NCBI GenBank assembly: GCA_002414205.1
Contig: DHYQ01000063.1
Span: 30,512-49,870 of the forward strand
Length of the DNA: 19,359 bases
Direction of reading: 5' to 3'
Origin: Gallionellaceae bacterium UBA5126
GTDB taxonomy: Bacteria; Pseudomonadota; Gammaproteobacteria; Burkholderiales; Gallionellaceae
The position numbers and the translations under genes are program-made. Positions 1-6,779 of this stretch are shown piece by piece. The notes under the pieces are model-generated. The model searched no databases, was not told the DNA's origin, and worked only from the letters and a program-made list of their open reading frames with translations. How positions within the stretch are numbered: position 1 is the first letter of the stretch; each line of letters begins with the position of its first letter.

Positions 1-827
1 TAGCGCGGGCCGACGCCTTCAATCACGCCGGTGAACAGCGGCGAGCGATCCAGCCCGCCACGGATGATGTCGTGGGTTTTTTCGCTGGTTTCGGTAATCC
101 AGCACGGCAGTTGGCGTGGGTGTTGCGCGGCGTTGCCGAGGAAGGAAAACACTGGCACCGGCGTGTCGCCGGGCTGCTCCTGCATCACGCTGTAGTTGAT
201 GGTGCGCCCGTCGATGCGCGGCGGCGTGCCGGTTTTCAGCCGTCCGACCGGCAGGTTCAATTCGCGCAGGCGATGGGCCAAGCTAATCGCCGGTGGATCA
301 CCGGCCCGCCCGGCAGGGTAATTGGCTTGGCCGACGTGTATCAGCCCGGACAAAAACGTGCCGGTGGTGAGCACCACGGCGCGGGCGCGGAAGCGCAGCT
401 TGAGTTGTGTGACGACGCCGACGACGCGATCCTGCTCCACCAGCAAATCATCCACCGCCTGCTGGAACAGCCACAAATTCGGCTGATTTTCCAGCCGGTG
501 ACGAATCGCGGCCTTGTACAAAATGCGGTCGGCCTGGGCGCGGGTGGCGCGCACCGCCGGGCCTTTGCTGGCGTTGAGGATGCGAAACTGAATGCCGCCT
601 TCGTCGGTGGCGGCAGCCATCGCCCCGCCCAGCGCATCCACTTCCTTGACCAGATGGCCCTTGCCGATGCCGCCAATGGACGGATTGCAGGACATCTGCC
701 CCAGGGTTTCGATATTGTGACTGAGCAACAACGTCTTGCAGCCCGCACGGGCACTGGCCAGCGCGGCCTCGGTGCCCGCGTGTCCGCCACCCACCACAAT
801 CACGTCAAAACTATCAGGAAAATCCAT
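1..827 (-). CDS. mnmG: MnmG (GidA), tRNA uridine-5-carboxymethylaminomethyl modification enzyme, N-terminal part
   Basis: The window holds the first 275 residues, up to the conserved stretch [16 protein letters not shown]. The C-terminal half lies beyond base 1. With MnmE, MnmG installs the carboxymethylaminomethyl group on wobble U34 of several tRNAs, using FAD and methylene-tetrahydrofolate; this is family knowledge. Visible signatures are the dinucleotide-binding loop [10 protein letters not shown] near residues 11-20, [14 protein letters not shown] near 46-59 and [16 protein letters not shown] near 85-100. The ATG at 825-827 begins [14 protein letters not shown], the usual N-terminus. I translated the frame by hand at both ends and at several internal points and found no stop or shift there. 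It follows rsmI on the same strand after a 105-base gap, so it may have its own promoter. In many bacteria mnmG is followed by rsmG and parAB, but that side is outside the window. Confidence 0.96.
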   Translation of the reverse strand, partial: MDFPDSFDVIVVGGGHAGTEAALASARAGCKTLLLSHNIETLGQMSCNPSIGGIGKGHLVKEVDALGGAMAAATDEGGIQFRILNASKGPAVRATRAQADRILYKAAIRHRLENQPNLWLFQQAVDDLLVEQDRVVGVVTQLKLRFRARAVVLTTGTFLSGLIHVGQANYPAGRAGDPPAISLAHRLRELNLPVGRLKTGTPPRIDGRTINYSVMQEQPGDTPVPVFSFLGNAAQHPRQLPCWITETSEKTHDIIRGGLDRSPLFTGVIEGVGPR

Positions 828-863
828 CGCAGCCAGTCCAAAAATCGTCAAAAAAGGGCGTGC

Positions 864-869
864 ATGATA
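864..869 (-). promoter_or_regulatory. Candidate -10 element for mnmG
   Basis: Read on the minus strand this is TATCAT, five of six matches to the sigma-70 -10 consensus, about 37 bases before the mnmG start codon. No good -35 hexamer sits 16-18 bases upstream, because that space is taken by the GC-rich hairpin at 883-917. This is a weak, pattern-only call. Confidence 0.25.
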
Positions 870-882
870 CAGCATTGCGCCA

Positions 883-917
883 CCCCCAAAAACCTGCGGC
901 GCAAGGGTTTTCGGGGG
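883..917 (-). other. Inverted repeat between rsmI and mnmG: hairpin with possible pseudoknot
   Basis: Arms 883-895 and 905-917 pair over 13 positions with one A-C mismatch and one G-U pair (core CCCCC/GGGGG plus AAAACC/GGTTTT). The 9-base loop contains GGCGCAA (898-904, plus-strand reading), whose exact complement TTGCGCC lies just outside the stem at 875-881. On the mnmG-sense transcript the loop could therefore pair with the bases immediately downstream, as in an H-type pseudoknot. No U-run directly follows the stem, so it is not a textbook terminator. It could weaken read-through from rsmI or act in the mnmG leader. Confidence 0.45.
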
Positions 918-932
918 CAGCGGGTGGAGGGC

Positions 933-1787
933 TTATTCGGCGTCGGCTTGTTTCAGTTGCAACGCCAGTTGGTACAAGGTGTTGCGCGGTTCGCCGCTAA
1001 TGTTGGCGGCCAGTTGCACGGCTTGTTTCAATGGCAAATCGGCCAGCAGCAATTGCAGGGTGCGGCGGGCGCTGTCGGACAAACCTTCGGCGGGCGGCGC
1101 GGCGGACAGCAGCACGACGAATTCGCCACGTTGCTGGTTGCTGTCGGCTTGTAGCCAAGCGGCGGCTTCGGCCAAGGTTCCGGCAAAAAAAGTCTCGAAC
1201 AGCTTGCTGATTTCCCGTGCCAGCACCACTTGGCGTTCATCGCCGCATACGCTGCGCATGTCATCTACGCATTCCACGATGCGGTGTGGTGCTTCGTAAA
1301 ACACCACGGTGCCATTTTCAGCTTGCAGGGTTTGCAATTCGCTACGGCGGGCGGCGGCTTTGTTGGGCAAAAAACCGTGGAAACGGAAATGCGGCGACAG
1401 CAGGCCCGAAGCGGACAGCGCGGCGACGGCGGCGCTTGGTCCCGGCACGGGGATGACGCGGAAGCCCGCCGCCCGCACCGCCTGCACCAGAATCGCGCCG
1501 GGGTCGCTGACGGCAGGCGTGCCCGCATCGCTGATGAAGGCCACGCTTTGCCCGCTGCGCAGCCAGCCCAGCATGCGCTCGGCGCTGCCGCGTTCGTTGT
1601 GTTGATGCACCGCCACCAGTTGCTTGGCGCGGATGTGGTGCTGCGCCAGCAGGTGGGCGCTGTTGCGGGTGTCTTCGGCGGCCACCACGTCGGCCTGGGT
1701 CAGCACGTCCAAGGCGCGCAGGGTGATGTCGCGCAAATTGCCAATCGGCGTGGCGACCACGTACAGGGCGTTTTCCAGCGGGGTCAT
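933..1787 (-). CDS. rsmI: RsmI, 16S rRNA (cytidine1402-2'-O)-methyltransferase
   Basis: This 284-residue protein, normal for the family, methylates the ribose of C1402 in the decoding centre of 16S rRNA using S-adenosylmethionine. The tetrapyrrole-methylase-type motifs are all visible: ATPIGNL near residues 12-18, AEDTR at 37-41, SDAGTPAVSDPG at 86-97, VPGPSA, a GFLP segment and YEAPHR. The ATG at 1785-1787 lies one base after the lptG stop codon, so the two genes are probably cotranscribed and translationally coupled. In many proteobacteria rsmI stands next to a yraN/gmhA/dolP cluster. Here gmhA and dolP lie about 8 kb away and rsmI is attached to the LPS-export genes, which suggests local rearrangement. 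Confidence 0.96.
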   Translation of the reverse strand: MTPLENALYVVATPIGNLRDITLRALDVLTQADVVAAEDTRNSAHLLAQHHIRAKQLVAVHQHNERGSAERMLGWLRSGQSVAFISDAGTPAVSDPGAILVQAVRAAGFRVIPVPGPSAAVAALSASGLLSPHFRFHGFLPNKAAARRSELQTLQAENGTVVFYEAPHRIVECVDDMRSVCGDERQVVLAREISKLFETFFAGTLAEAAAWLQADSNQQRGEFVVLLSAAPPAEGLSDSARRTLQLLLADLPLKQAVQLAANISGEPRNTLYQLALQLKQADAE

Positions 1788-1788
1788 A

Positions 1789-2859
1789 TCAGCGTCGCTC
1801 CGTCCACCACAGCATGCCCAGTCCCAGCAGCAGGAACAGCAAACTCATGGCGGAAGCACTCAAAAAAGGTTGCCAGTCGTTCAGCGCCCCAATGCTGGCG
1901 AACAGCCGACCGATAAAGTGGAACAGCAGCCCCAGCACGATGCCGAGGAAAATCTTGCGGCTGGCGTTGCCGCTGCGGTGTTGATGTCCGGCAAACGGCA
2001 GCGCCAGCACCATCATCACCCACACCGCCAGCGGATAAATCAGCTTGCCCCACATGGCGATTTCGTAGCGTGCACTTTGTTGGTGGTTGTCGCGCAAATG
2101 ACTGGAATACTCGTACAAATCGCTGGCCGACATTTGCTCTGGCACCACCATCAGTACGCTGAATACATTGGGGTTGACCTGTGATTGCCAAACTTGACTG
2201 GGGTGGCTGGCGGTCGTCACGCCTGCCGGGCTGAATTGTGTCTCGCGTACCTTGTTCAATTCCCATATCCCGGTTTTGACAAAGCGCCCCTGTTCGGCAT
2301 TGAGGATGCGGGTCAGGTGGTAGCTGTCGTCAAACTGGTAAATCGACACGTCATTCAGCAAGGTGCTGGAATACACGCTTTTGACATTGACGAAGCTCTG
2401 ATCATCCTTGATCCACACCCCGGAGCGGAAAGTCTGCACGGTGTGTGAGTTGAAAGCCTTCAGGCGCAGTTTTTGCGCCAGTTGCTCACTGGGCGGGGCG
2501 ATGTATTCGCCGCAGACGAAGCTGAGCATGACCAGCGGCAGGCCGATTTTGCCCAAGGCGCGCAGCATGTCTGGCAACGACGCGCCGGAGGCGCGGTAGA
2601 TGGTGAGTTCGGAATGGTTGGCCAGATTGACCAGCGCCACGATCGTGCCAATCAGCACCGCCACCGGGAATAGTTCATATACATGGCCGGGGATGGTCAG
2701 TGCGACAAACAGCAGCACATAGCCGATGCCGTATTGCCCCTGCATGATGTTCATTTCGTGGATCAGGTCGAGGAAGGCGAACAGCAAAATCAGCGCGCCG
2801 AACACCAGCGCAATGCTGAAGTAAATTTCCCGACCGAGGTAGCGTGTCAGCAGTTTCAT
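1789..2859 (-). CDS. lptG: LptG, LPS export ABC transporter permease
   Basis: This 356-residue inner-membrane permease pairs with LptF and the LptB ATPase to extract lipopolysaccharide from the inner membrane and pass it to the LptC-LptA bridge. Hydrophobic segments sit near residues 12-32, 44-65, 64-80 and 101-121, then three more near 272-290, 304-324 and 332-352. A soluble beta-rich (jellyroll) region lies between them, the LptF/LptG family layout. An upstream in-frame ATG at 2949 would add 30 residues, but MKLLTRYLGREIYF is the family-like N-terminus. That ATG at 2857-2859 overlaps the lptF stop by four bases (ATGA), and a GGAGG lies about 11 bases upstream. The stop is followed after one base by the rsmI start. 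Confidence 0.95.
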   Translation of the reverse strand: MKLLTRYLGREIYFSIALVFGALILLFAFLDLIHEMNIMQGQYGIGYVLLFVALTIPGHVYELFPVAVLIGTIVALVNLANHSELTIYRASGASLPDMLRALGKIGLPLVMLSFVCGEYIAPPSEQLAQKLRLKAFNSHTVQTFRSGVWIKDDQSFVNVKSVYSSTLLNDVSIYQFDDSYHLTRILNAEQGRFVKTGIWELNKVRETQFSPAGVTTASHPSQVWQSQVNPNVFSVLMVVPEQMSASDLYEYSSHLRDNHQQSARYEIAMWGKLIYPLAVWVMMVLALPFAGHQHRSGNASRKIFLGIVLGLLFHFIGRLFASIGALNDWQPFLSASAMSLLFLLLGLGMLWWTERR

Positions 2860-3989
2860 CGCGCCAATAGCCTCCGCCAGGACAGCAAGGTCATGCGGCG
2901 CTGGAACCATAGCGCAATCAGCACCAGCATCAGGCCGTGCACACTCCACAGGCCCAGCAGCGGCGACAGCTTGCCTTGTCCTACCCAGGCGTTGCTGACG
3001 CTGATCAGATTGCTATACAGCATGTAGATCACCATGGCAGTGACGAAATTCAGTGAGCGCCCAGCGCGCGGGTTGATGTAGCCCAAGGGAATCGCCAGCA
3101 GCGCCAGCAACAGCGCGCTAATGGGCAGGCCTAACCGCCATTCCAGTTCCGCCAGATTCCAGGTGGTGGGCTTTTGCCATAGTGTCCAGGAGGGCAGGTT
3201 GCGCGGGTAGGCTTGGGCCGGTTTGGGCGGTGCGGCTTCGATGCGCATGGCGTAGCGCTGGAATTCCACGATGCGGTAGTCGCGCTGGCCGGGGGTGCCT
3301 TCGTAGCGTGTGCCGTTCAGCAAAATCAGGTAGCGGTCGCCATTGGCGCGGGTTTCTTGCAAACCCTGCTTGGCCACCATGGTGCCCAGCCGCCCGTTCT
3401 GCACCGACTGCACGAAGATGTTGTTGACGCGGTTGTTGCCCGCTTGGGTGTTCTCGACGAAATACACCCGGTCGGCCTGTTTGGATTCGCGGAACATGCC
3501 CGGCGTGGCCGCCGTCACGTCGTCGCGGTTTTCCAGAAACTGCTTGAATTCATCCGATTTTTGCAGCGCCCAGGGGGACAGTACCAGACTCAGCAGGGCA
3601 ATCACCGCAATCACCGGCGCGGCGAACAGCAATACCGGGCGTATCCAGGCCGTCAGCGCCAGCCCCGCACCGTGCCATACCACCATTTCGCTGTCGCGGT
3701 AGCTGCGCGACAAGGTCATCAGAATCGCCATGAACACACTTAGCGACAGCAGTACCGGCAAGTAGTTGAGGGCGCTGAAGCCCAATAGCGCCAACACGCC
3801 GTCCGCCGCCAGCTTGCCGCTGACCGCATCACTCAAAAAACGGATCAATTGACTGATGACCACGATACCCAGCAACACCGAAAATAACAGCATGCCGTTG
3901 TTGGCCAACTCGCGGATTAACGCCCGTTCAAACACCCCCAATTTTCTGGGCTTTGACTTGTTAGGGGTTGTTTGCGGATAATCGGGCAT
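2856..3989 (-). CDS. lptF: LptF, LPS export ABC transporter permease
   Basis: This is the partner permease of LptG in the LptB2FG complex, 377 residues from the ATG at 3989. Membrane segments are visible near residues 33-52, within 61-93, near 112-138 and three times in the last third; the region between them is soluble. SYRDSEMVVWHGAG is a typical betaproteobacterial LptF segment. The start is uncertain. Relatives begin close to M-(I)-F-E/Q-R-AL, which matches VFERAL here, where a GTG codon sits at 3933-3935. Using it would remove 18 Lys/Pro/Thr-rich residues whose DNA is less GC-rich than the rest, and would leave the pepA promoter outside the gene. Neither start has a clear ribosome binding site. 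The gene is divergent from pepA, a common arrangement, and overlaps lptG by four bases. Confidence 0.94.
   Translation of the reverse strand: MPDYPQTTPNKSKPRKLGVFERALIRELANNGMLLFSVLLGIVVISQLIRFLSDAVSGKLAADGVLALLGFSALNYLPVLLSLSVFMAILMTLSRSYRDSEMVVWHGAGLALTAWIRPVLLFAAPVIAVIALLSLVLSPWALQKSDEFKQFLENRDDVTAATPGMFRESKQADRVYFVENTQAGNNRVNNIFVQSVQNGRLGTMVAKQGLQETRANGDRYLILLNGTRYEGTPGQRDYRIVEFQRYAMRIEAAPPKPAQAYPRNLPSWTLWQKPTTWNLAELEWRLGLPISALLLALLAIPLGYINPRAGRSLNFVTAMVIYMLYSNLISVSNAWVGQGKLSPLLGLWSVHGLMLVLIALWFQRRMTLLSWRRLLAR
3953..3982 (+). promoter_or_regulatory. Candidate sigma-70 promoter for pepA
   Basis: TTGACT at 3953-3958 and GATAAT at 3977-3982 each match the sigma-70 hexamers at five of six positions and are 18 bases apart. 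Transcription would start near 3989 and give a leader of about 40 bases before the pepA GTG. The element lies inside the 5' end of lptF if lptF uses the ATG at 3989, but upstream of it if lptF starts at the GTG at 3935. No experimental support is available here. Confidence 0.5.
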
Positions 3990-3996
3990 CGAAAGG

Positions 3997-4011
3997 TTGA
4001 CGTTGGGTCAA
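3997..4011. promoter_or_regulatory. Inverted repeat in the lptF/pepA divergent gap
   Basis: TTGAC-N5-GTCAA is a perfect 5-base inverted repeat in the short space between the divergent starts. It lies just after the predicted pepA transcription start. It has the size of a small operator site, but five-base arms are common by chance and no regulator is encoded nearby. Confidence 0.25.
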
Positions 4012-4028
4012 TTTGAAAGGAGAAGCGC

Positions 4029-5510
4029 GTGGAATTTAGCATAAAACAAAGCAGTTCGGATAAACAAGCCAGCGGTTGCCTGGTGGTCGGGGTGTATGCA
4101 GACGGCGTGCTGTCGCCCGCTGCACAAGTGCTGGATGCGGCCTTGCAGGGCCAGTTGGCGCAATTGGTGGCGCGCGGGGATATGTCCGGTGCGGTCGGGC
4201 AAACCCTGCTGTTGCCCAGCGTGAACGGGATTGAAGCCGAGCGCGTGCTGCTGGTCGGGCTGGGCCGGGCGGAAGACTTGGGCCACAAGCAATTTCTGGA
4301 TGCGCTGCGCGCCGTGTATGCCGCGCTGCACAAAACAACCGCCAAGGACGCCGCGCTCTACCTGACCGATGTGGCGGTGCAAGGCCGCGACATGGCCTGG
4401 AACATTCAGCAGACCGTATTGCTGGCCACCGAGTCGGTGTATCGCAGCGACAAGCTGAAGAGCAAGCCCGCCGATGCGCCCACGCTGCGCAAGTTGCTGC
4501 TGGCCTGCACCGACAAGCCCGGCAGTGCCAACAAGCAGGTACTGGCCCGCGCCATCGCCGTGGCGCATGGCATGAAGCTGACCAAGGATTTGGCCAATCT
4601 GCCCGGCAACGTCTGCACCCCCACCTATCTGGCCGAGCAGGCCAAGTCGTTGGGCAAGCATTACAAGTTCGACGTGGAAGTGCTGGAAGAATCCGACATG
4701 GACAAGCTGGGCATGCACTCCTTGCTGTCCGTGGCACGCGGCAGCCGCCAACCGGCCAAGCTGATTAGCCTGAACTATCACGGCGGCGACAAAAAGCAAA
4801 AACCCATCGTGCTGGTCGGCAAGGGCATTACCTTTGACTCCGGTGGCATTTCGCTCAAGCCCGGTGCGGAAATGGACGAAATGAAATATGACATGTGCGG
4901 CGCGGCCACCGTGCTGGGCGTGTTGCGTGCCATTGCCGAAATGGAGCTGAAGCTGAATGTGGTCGGCGTGATTCCGAGTTGCGAAAACATGCCCGGCGGC
5001 GACGCCAGCAAACCCGGCGACATCGTGAAGAGCATGTCCGGCCAAACCATTGAAATTCTCAACACCGATGCCGAAGGCCGTTTGATTTTGTGCGACGCAC
5101 TGACCTACGCCGCGCGTTTCGAGCCTGCCACTGTCATCGACATCGCCACCCTGACCGGTGCCTGCGTGATTGCGCTGGGCCACGTTGCCAGCGGTTTGTT
5201 GAGCAATCAGGACGATTTGGCGCAGGAACTCTTGGCCGCCGGGCAATACACCCAGGATCGCGCCTGGCAGTTGCCGCTGTGGGACGATTATCAGGCGCAA
5301 CTGGATAGCAACTTTGCTGATATGCAAAACATCGGCGGGCGCGCCGGCGGCACCATTACCGCTGCCTGTTTCCTGGCCCGTTTCACCAAGGACTACCGCT
5401 GGGCCCATCTGGACATCGCCGGTACCGCCTGGAAGTCCGGTAAGGACAAGGGTGCCACCGGTCGTCCCGTGCCCCTGCTGACCGAGTATCTGGTCAAGCA
5501 GGCCGGTTGA
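4029..5510 (+). CDS. pepA: PepA, leucyl aminopeptidase (M17 family)
   Basis: This 493-residue cytosolic metallopeptidase removes N-terminal residues from peptides, preferring leucine. The di-metal and catalytic residues of the family are all present: K265 and D270 in GKGITFDSGG, K277, D288 in KYDMCGA, and D347, E349 and R351 in NTDAEGRL. The start is GTG at 4029-4031 with AAGGAG at 4017-4022, six bases upstream. In Escherichia coli PepA also binds DNA, in Xer recombination at cer sites and in carAB control. Whether this protein does so cannot be read from the sequence. A long open frame on the opposite strand is a GC-rich shadow. holC follows after 35 bases, the usual partner order in beta- and gammaproteobacteria. 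Confidence 0.97.
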   Translation: MEFSIKQSSSDKQASGCLVVGVYADGVLSPAAQVLDAALQGQLAQLVARGDMSGAVGQTLLLPSVNGIEAERVLLVGLGRAEDLGHKQFLDALRAVYAALHKTTAKDAALYLTDVAVQGRDMAWNIQQTVLLATESVYRSDKLKSKPADAPTLRKLLLACTDKPGSANKQVLARAIAVAHGMKLTKDLANLPGNVCTPTYLAEQAKSLGKHYKFDVEVLEESDMDKLGMHSLLSVARGSRQPAKLISLNYHGGDKKQKPIVLVGKGITFDSGGISLKPGAEMDEMKYDMCGAATVLGVLRAIAEMELKLNVVGVIPSCENMPGGDASKPGDIVKSMSGQTIEILNTDAEGRLILCDALTYAARFEPATVIDIATLTGACVIALGHVASGLLSNQDDLAQELLAAGQYTQDRAWQLPLWDDYQAQLDSNFADMQNIGGRAGGTITAACFLARFTKDYRWAHLDIAGTAWKSGKDKGATGRPVPLLTEYLVKQAG

Positions 5511-5521
5511 TCTCACCTGAC

Positions 5522-5539
5522 GGGAGGGGCCACCCTCCC
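5522..5539 (+). promoter_or_regulatory. Hairpin burying the holC ribosome binding site
   Basis: GGGAGGG at 5522-5528 and CCCTCCC at 5533-5539 form a perfect 7-base stem with the 4-base loop GCCA, in the 35 bases between the pepA stop and the holC ATG. The only Shine-Dalgarno-like sequence before holC (GGGAGGGG) is the left arm, so a folded hairpin would hide it. There is no U-run after it, which argues against a terminator. Ribosomes finishing pepA at 5510 would lie close enough to disturb the stem, so translational coupling is a reasonable inference. Confidence 0.5.
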
Positions 5540-5545
5540 TCCACC

Positions 5546-5986
5546 ATGACACGTATTGATTTTTACAGCCACGTGGCCGACAAGCTGCGCACGGCCTGTA
5601 TGCTCAGTCACAAGGCCATGCAGGCCGGTGTGCCGATGGTCGTCAGTTTTGCCGACGAGGCGAGCTTGCGGGCGTTCGACCAACTGCTGTGGCGTTATCC
5701 CGGTACTGGCTTTGTGCCGCATTGCCGCAGCACCGAGCCGTTGGCTGCGCAAACGCCGGTGTTGCTACATTTGCCCGCAGACCCCCTGCCGACGCACGCC
5801 CTGCTGATGAGCCTGCATGCCGACATCGTGCCGTTTTTCAGCCGTTTTGAGCGCGTGATTGAGCTGGTGGGGCTGGAGGATGCCGACAAGGCGCAGGCGC
5901 GTGAGCGCTACCGATTTTATCGGGATCGCGGCTATGACCTGCGCACGCTGGATTTAAGCAAAGGGGGGAATCATGAAGGAGCTTGA
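5546..5986 (+). CDS. holC: HolC, DNA polymerase III chi subunit
   Basis: This 146-residue protein belongs to the chi family, which links the clamp loader through psi to single-strand binding protein at the replication fork. The N-terminus MTRIDFYSHV and the middle segment LLWRYPGTGFVPHCR are typical, and the length is normal. An in-frame TTG at 5507 overlapping the pepA stop would add 13 untypical residues, so I chose the ATG at 5546. The last 14 bases overlap the start of the next gene, and the pepA-holC order is conserved, so these genes are probably one transcript. The best-matching ribosome binding sequence is about 16 bases upstream and within a hairpin, so initiation may depend on translation of pepA. 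Confidence 0.93.
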   Translation: MTRIDFYSHVADKLRTACMLSHKAMQAGVPMVVSFADEASLRAFDQLLWRYPGTGFVPHCRSTEPLAAQTPVLLHLPADPLPTHALLMSLHADIVPFFSRFERVIELVGLEDADKAQARERYRFYRDRGYDLRTLDLSKGGNHEGA

Positions 5987-6731
5987 CCCGCTGGACGATT
6001 TGCCCGTGCTGCGGCCTGAAGACGTGTTGGATGAATTGCCGCTGCTGACCGAGGTGATTGCCGCGCCTGCACCGGTTTCAGCGCCGGAAGATGGTGTCAC
6101 GCAGGTGATGCGGGCGGTGCTACCGGAGGATTCCGCCTTGTCATCGGACTTGCCGGCAGTTGAGGCTGAACTGGCCCCGTCCCCCCCCTCCCCGACAGTG
6201 CCGACGGTGGATACCGATCCGTCGGAGGGGGTGAGCGCAGCGTCGGTGCTGACAGTGGACAGGGCGGCATGGCCGTCCACAGTCGCCGAGGCGGCGTCGC
6301 CATTGGCGGTGGCACCCGTGGTGCCTGTGACGGAAGTGATGGCGCTTCCCGCCGCCCCGCTGGTGGAAGCGGCGGTCTTGTCGGGCGTTGCGGTGGTGCA
6401 GGACCTGTCGGCATTGCCGACGACCGAAGGGCAGGGGGTGGACGAAGTGCCGCCGTCCCTGCCGCCATTGCAACTGGATGAGCCCACTTTTCAGCGTTTG
6501 CTGGCGGGGCTGGCGCAGCGTTTAAGTTCAGACCCGGCACGTGGCGTGTTGAGCGAGGACGACTACGAGCGCCTGCTGGATCGCTTGGAAGATCATCTGG
6601 AAAATTTGCTGCACCAAAAAATGGAGCTGTACGTTGCGCGTTTGCGTCCGGCCATCGTCGCCCAAGTCATGGAGGAAATGCGCCATGAAGCCTTGCAAAT
6701 GGTATTGAAGGGCGATGACGGCGGCGCATAG
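5973..6731 (+). CDS. Unrecognised acidic Ala/Pro/Val-rich protein after holC
   Basis: This 252-residue protein has no enzyme motif that I recognise. Residues 1-160 are rich in Ala, Pro, Val, Asp and Glu, have no cysteine and look disordered. Residues 168-245 look helical, with charged and leucine repeats (YERLLDRLEDHLENLL) followed by an amphipathic stretch around RLRPAIVAQVMEEM. A short motif occurs twice: ELPLLTEVIAAP near 21-32 and VPVTEVMALP near 117-126. The position after holC and the LPLLTEV-like motif recall the DUF2486 proteins next to holC in Burkholderia, but that is my inference from position and a short motif. It has no signal peptide or membrane segment, so it is probably cytosolic. 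The ATG lies within holC behind a run of six G, which supports coupling. The gene carries a C8 run at 6181-6188. Confidence 0.8.
   Translation: MKELDPLDDLPVLRPEDVLDELPLLTEVIAAPAPVSAPEDGVTQVMRAVLPEDSALSSDLPAVEAELAPSPPSPTVPTVDTDPSEGVSAASVLTVDRAAWPSTVAEAASPLAVAPVVPVTEVMALPAAPLVEAAVLSGVAVVQDLSALPTTEGQGVDEVPPSLPPLQLDEPTFQRLLAGLAQRLSSDPARGVLSEDDYERLLDRLEDHLENLLHQKMELYVARLRPAIVAQVMEEMRHEALQMVLKGDDGGA
6201..6225 (+). repeat. GC-rich inverted repeat inside the unrecognised gene
   Basis: CCGACGG at 6201-6207 and CCGTCGG at 6219-6225 are perfect 7-base arms around an 11-base loop. A competing longer stem pairs 6184-6196 with 6221-6231 with a two-base bulge, and its left side includes part of the C8 run. 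The arms are in coding sequence, so they may reflect GC-rich codon choice only. Confidence 0.35.
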
Positions 6732-6741
6732 CCCCTACGGC

Positions 6742-6750
6742 TGTTATACA
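6742..6750 (+). promoter_or_regulatory. Candidate extended -10 promoter for ftsY
   Basis: TGTTATACA fits the extended -10 pattern TG-N-TATAAT with two mismatches in the hexamer, in the 48-base gap before ftsY. No -35 hexamer is apparent at the right distance. Transcription would start near 6757, leaving a leader of about 23 bases that includes CAGGAA as the ribosome binding site. Confidence 0.4.
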
Positions 6751-6779
6751 ATCGCCCGACCCTTTTCAGGAATTGCATC

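Noticed and set aside
341..799. Open frame of 152 codons inside the mnmG region on the minus strand
   Set aside because: It is a different frame from MnmG, which is continuous from 827 to the window edge. The frame is Arg/Ser/Ala/Cys-rich without family features.
4008..5552. Long open frame (514 codons) on the minus strand opposite pepA
   Set aside because: PepA on the plus strand has every catalytic residue. The antisense frame is a Gly/Gln/His-rich shadow typical of GC-rich coding DNA.
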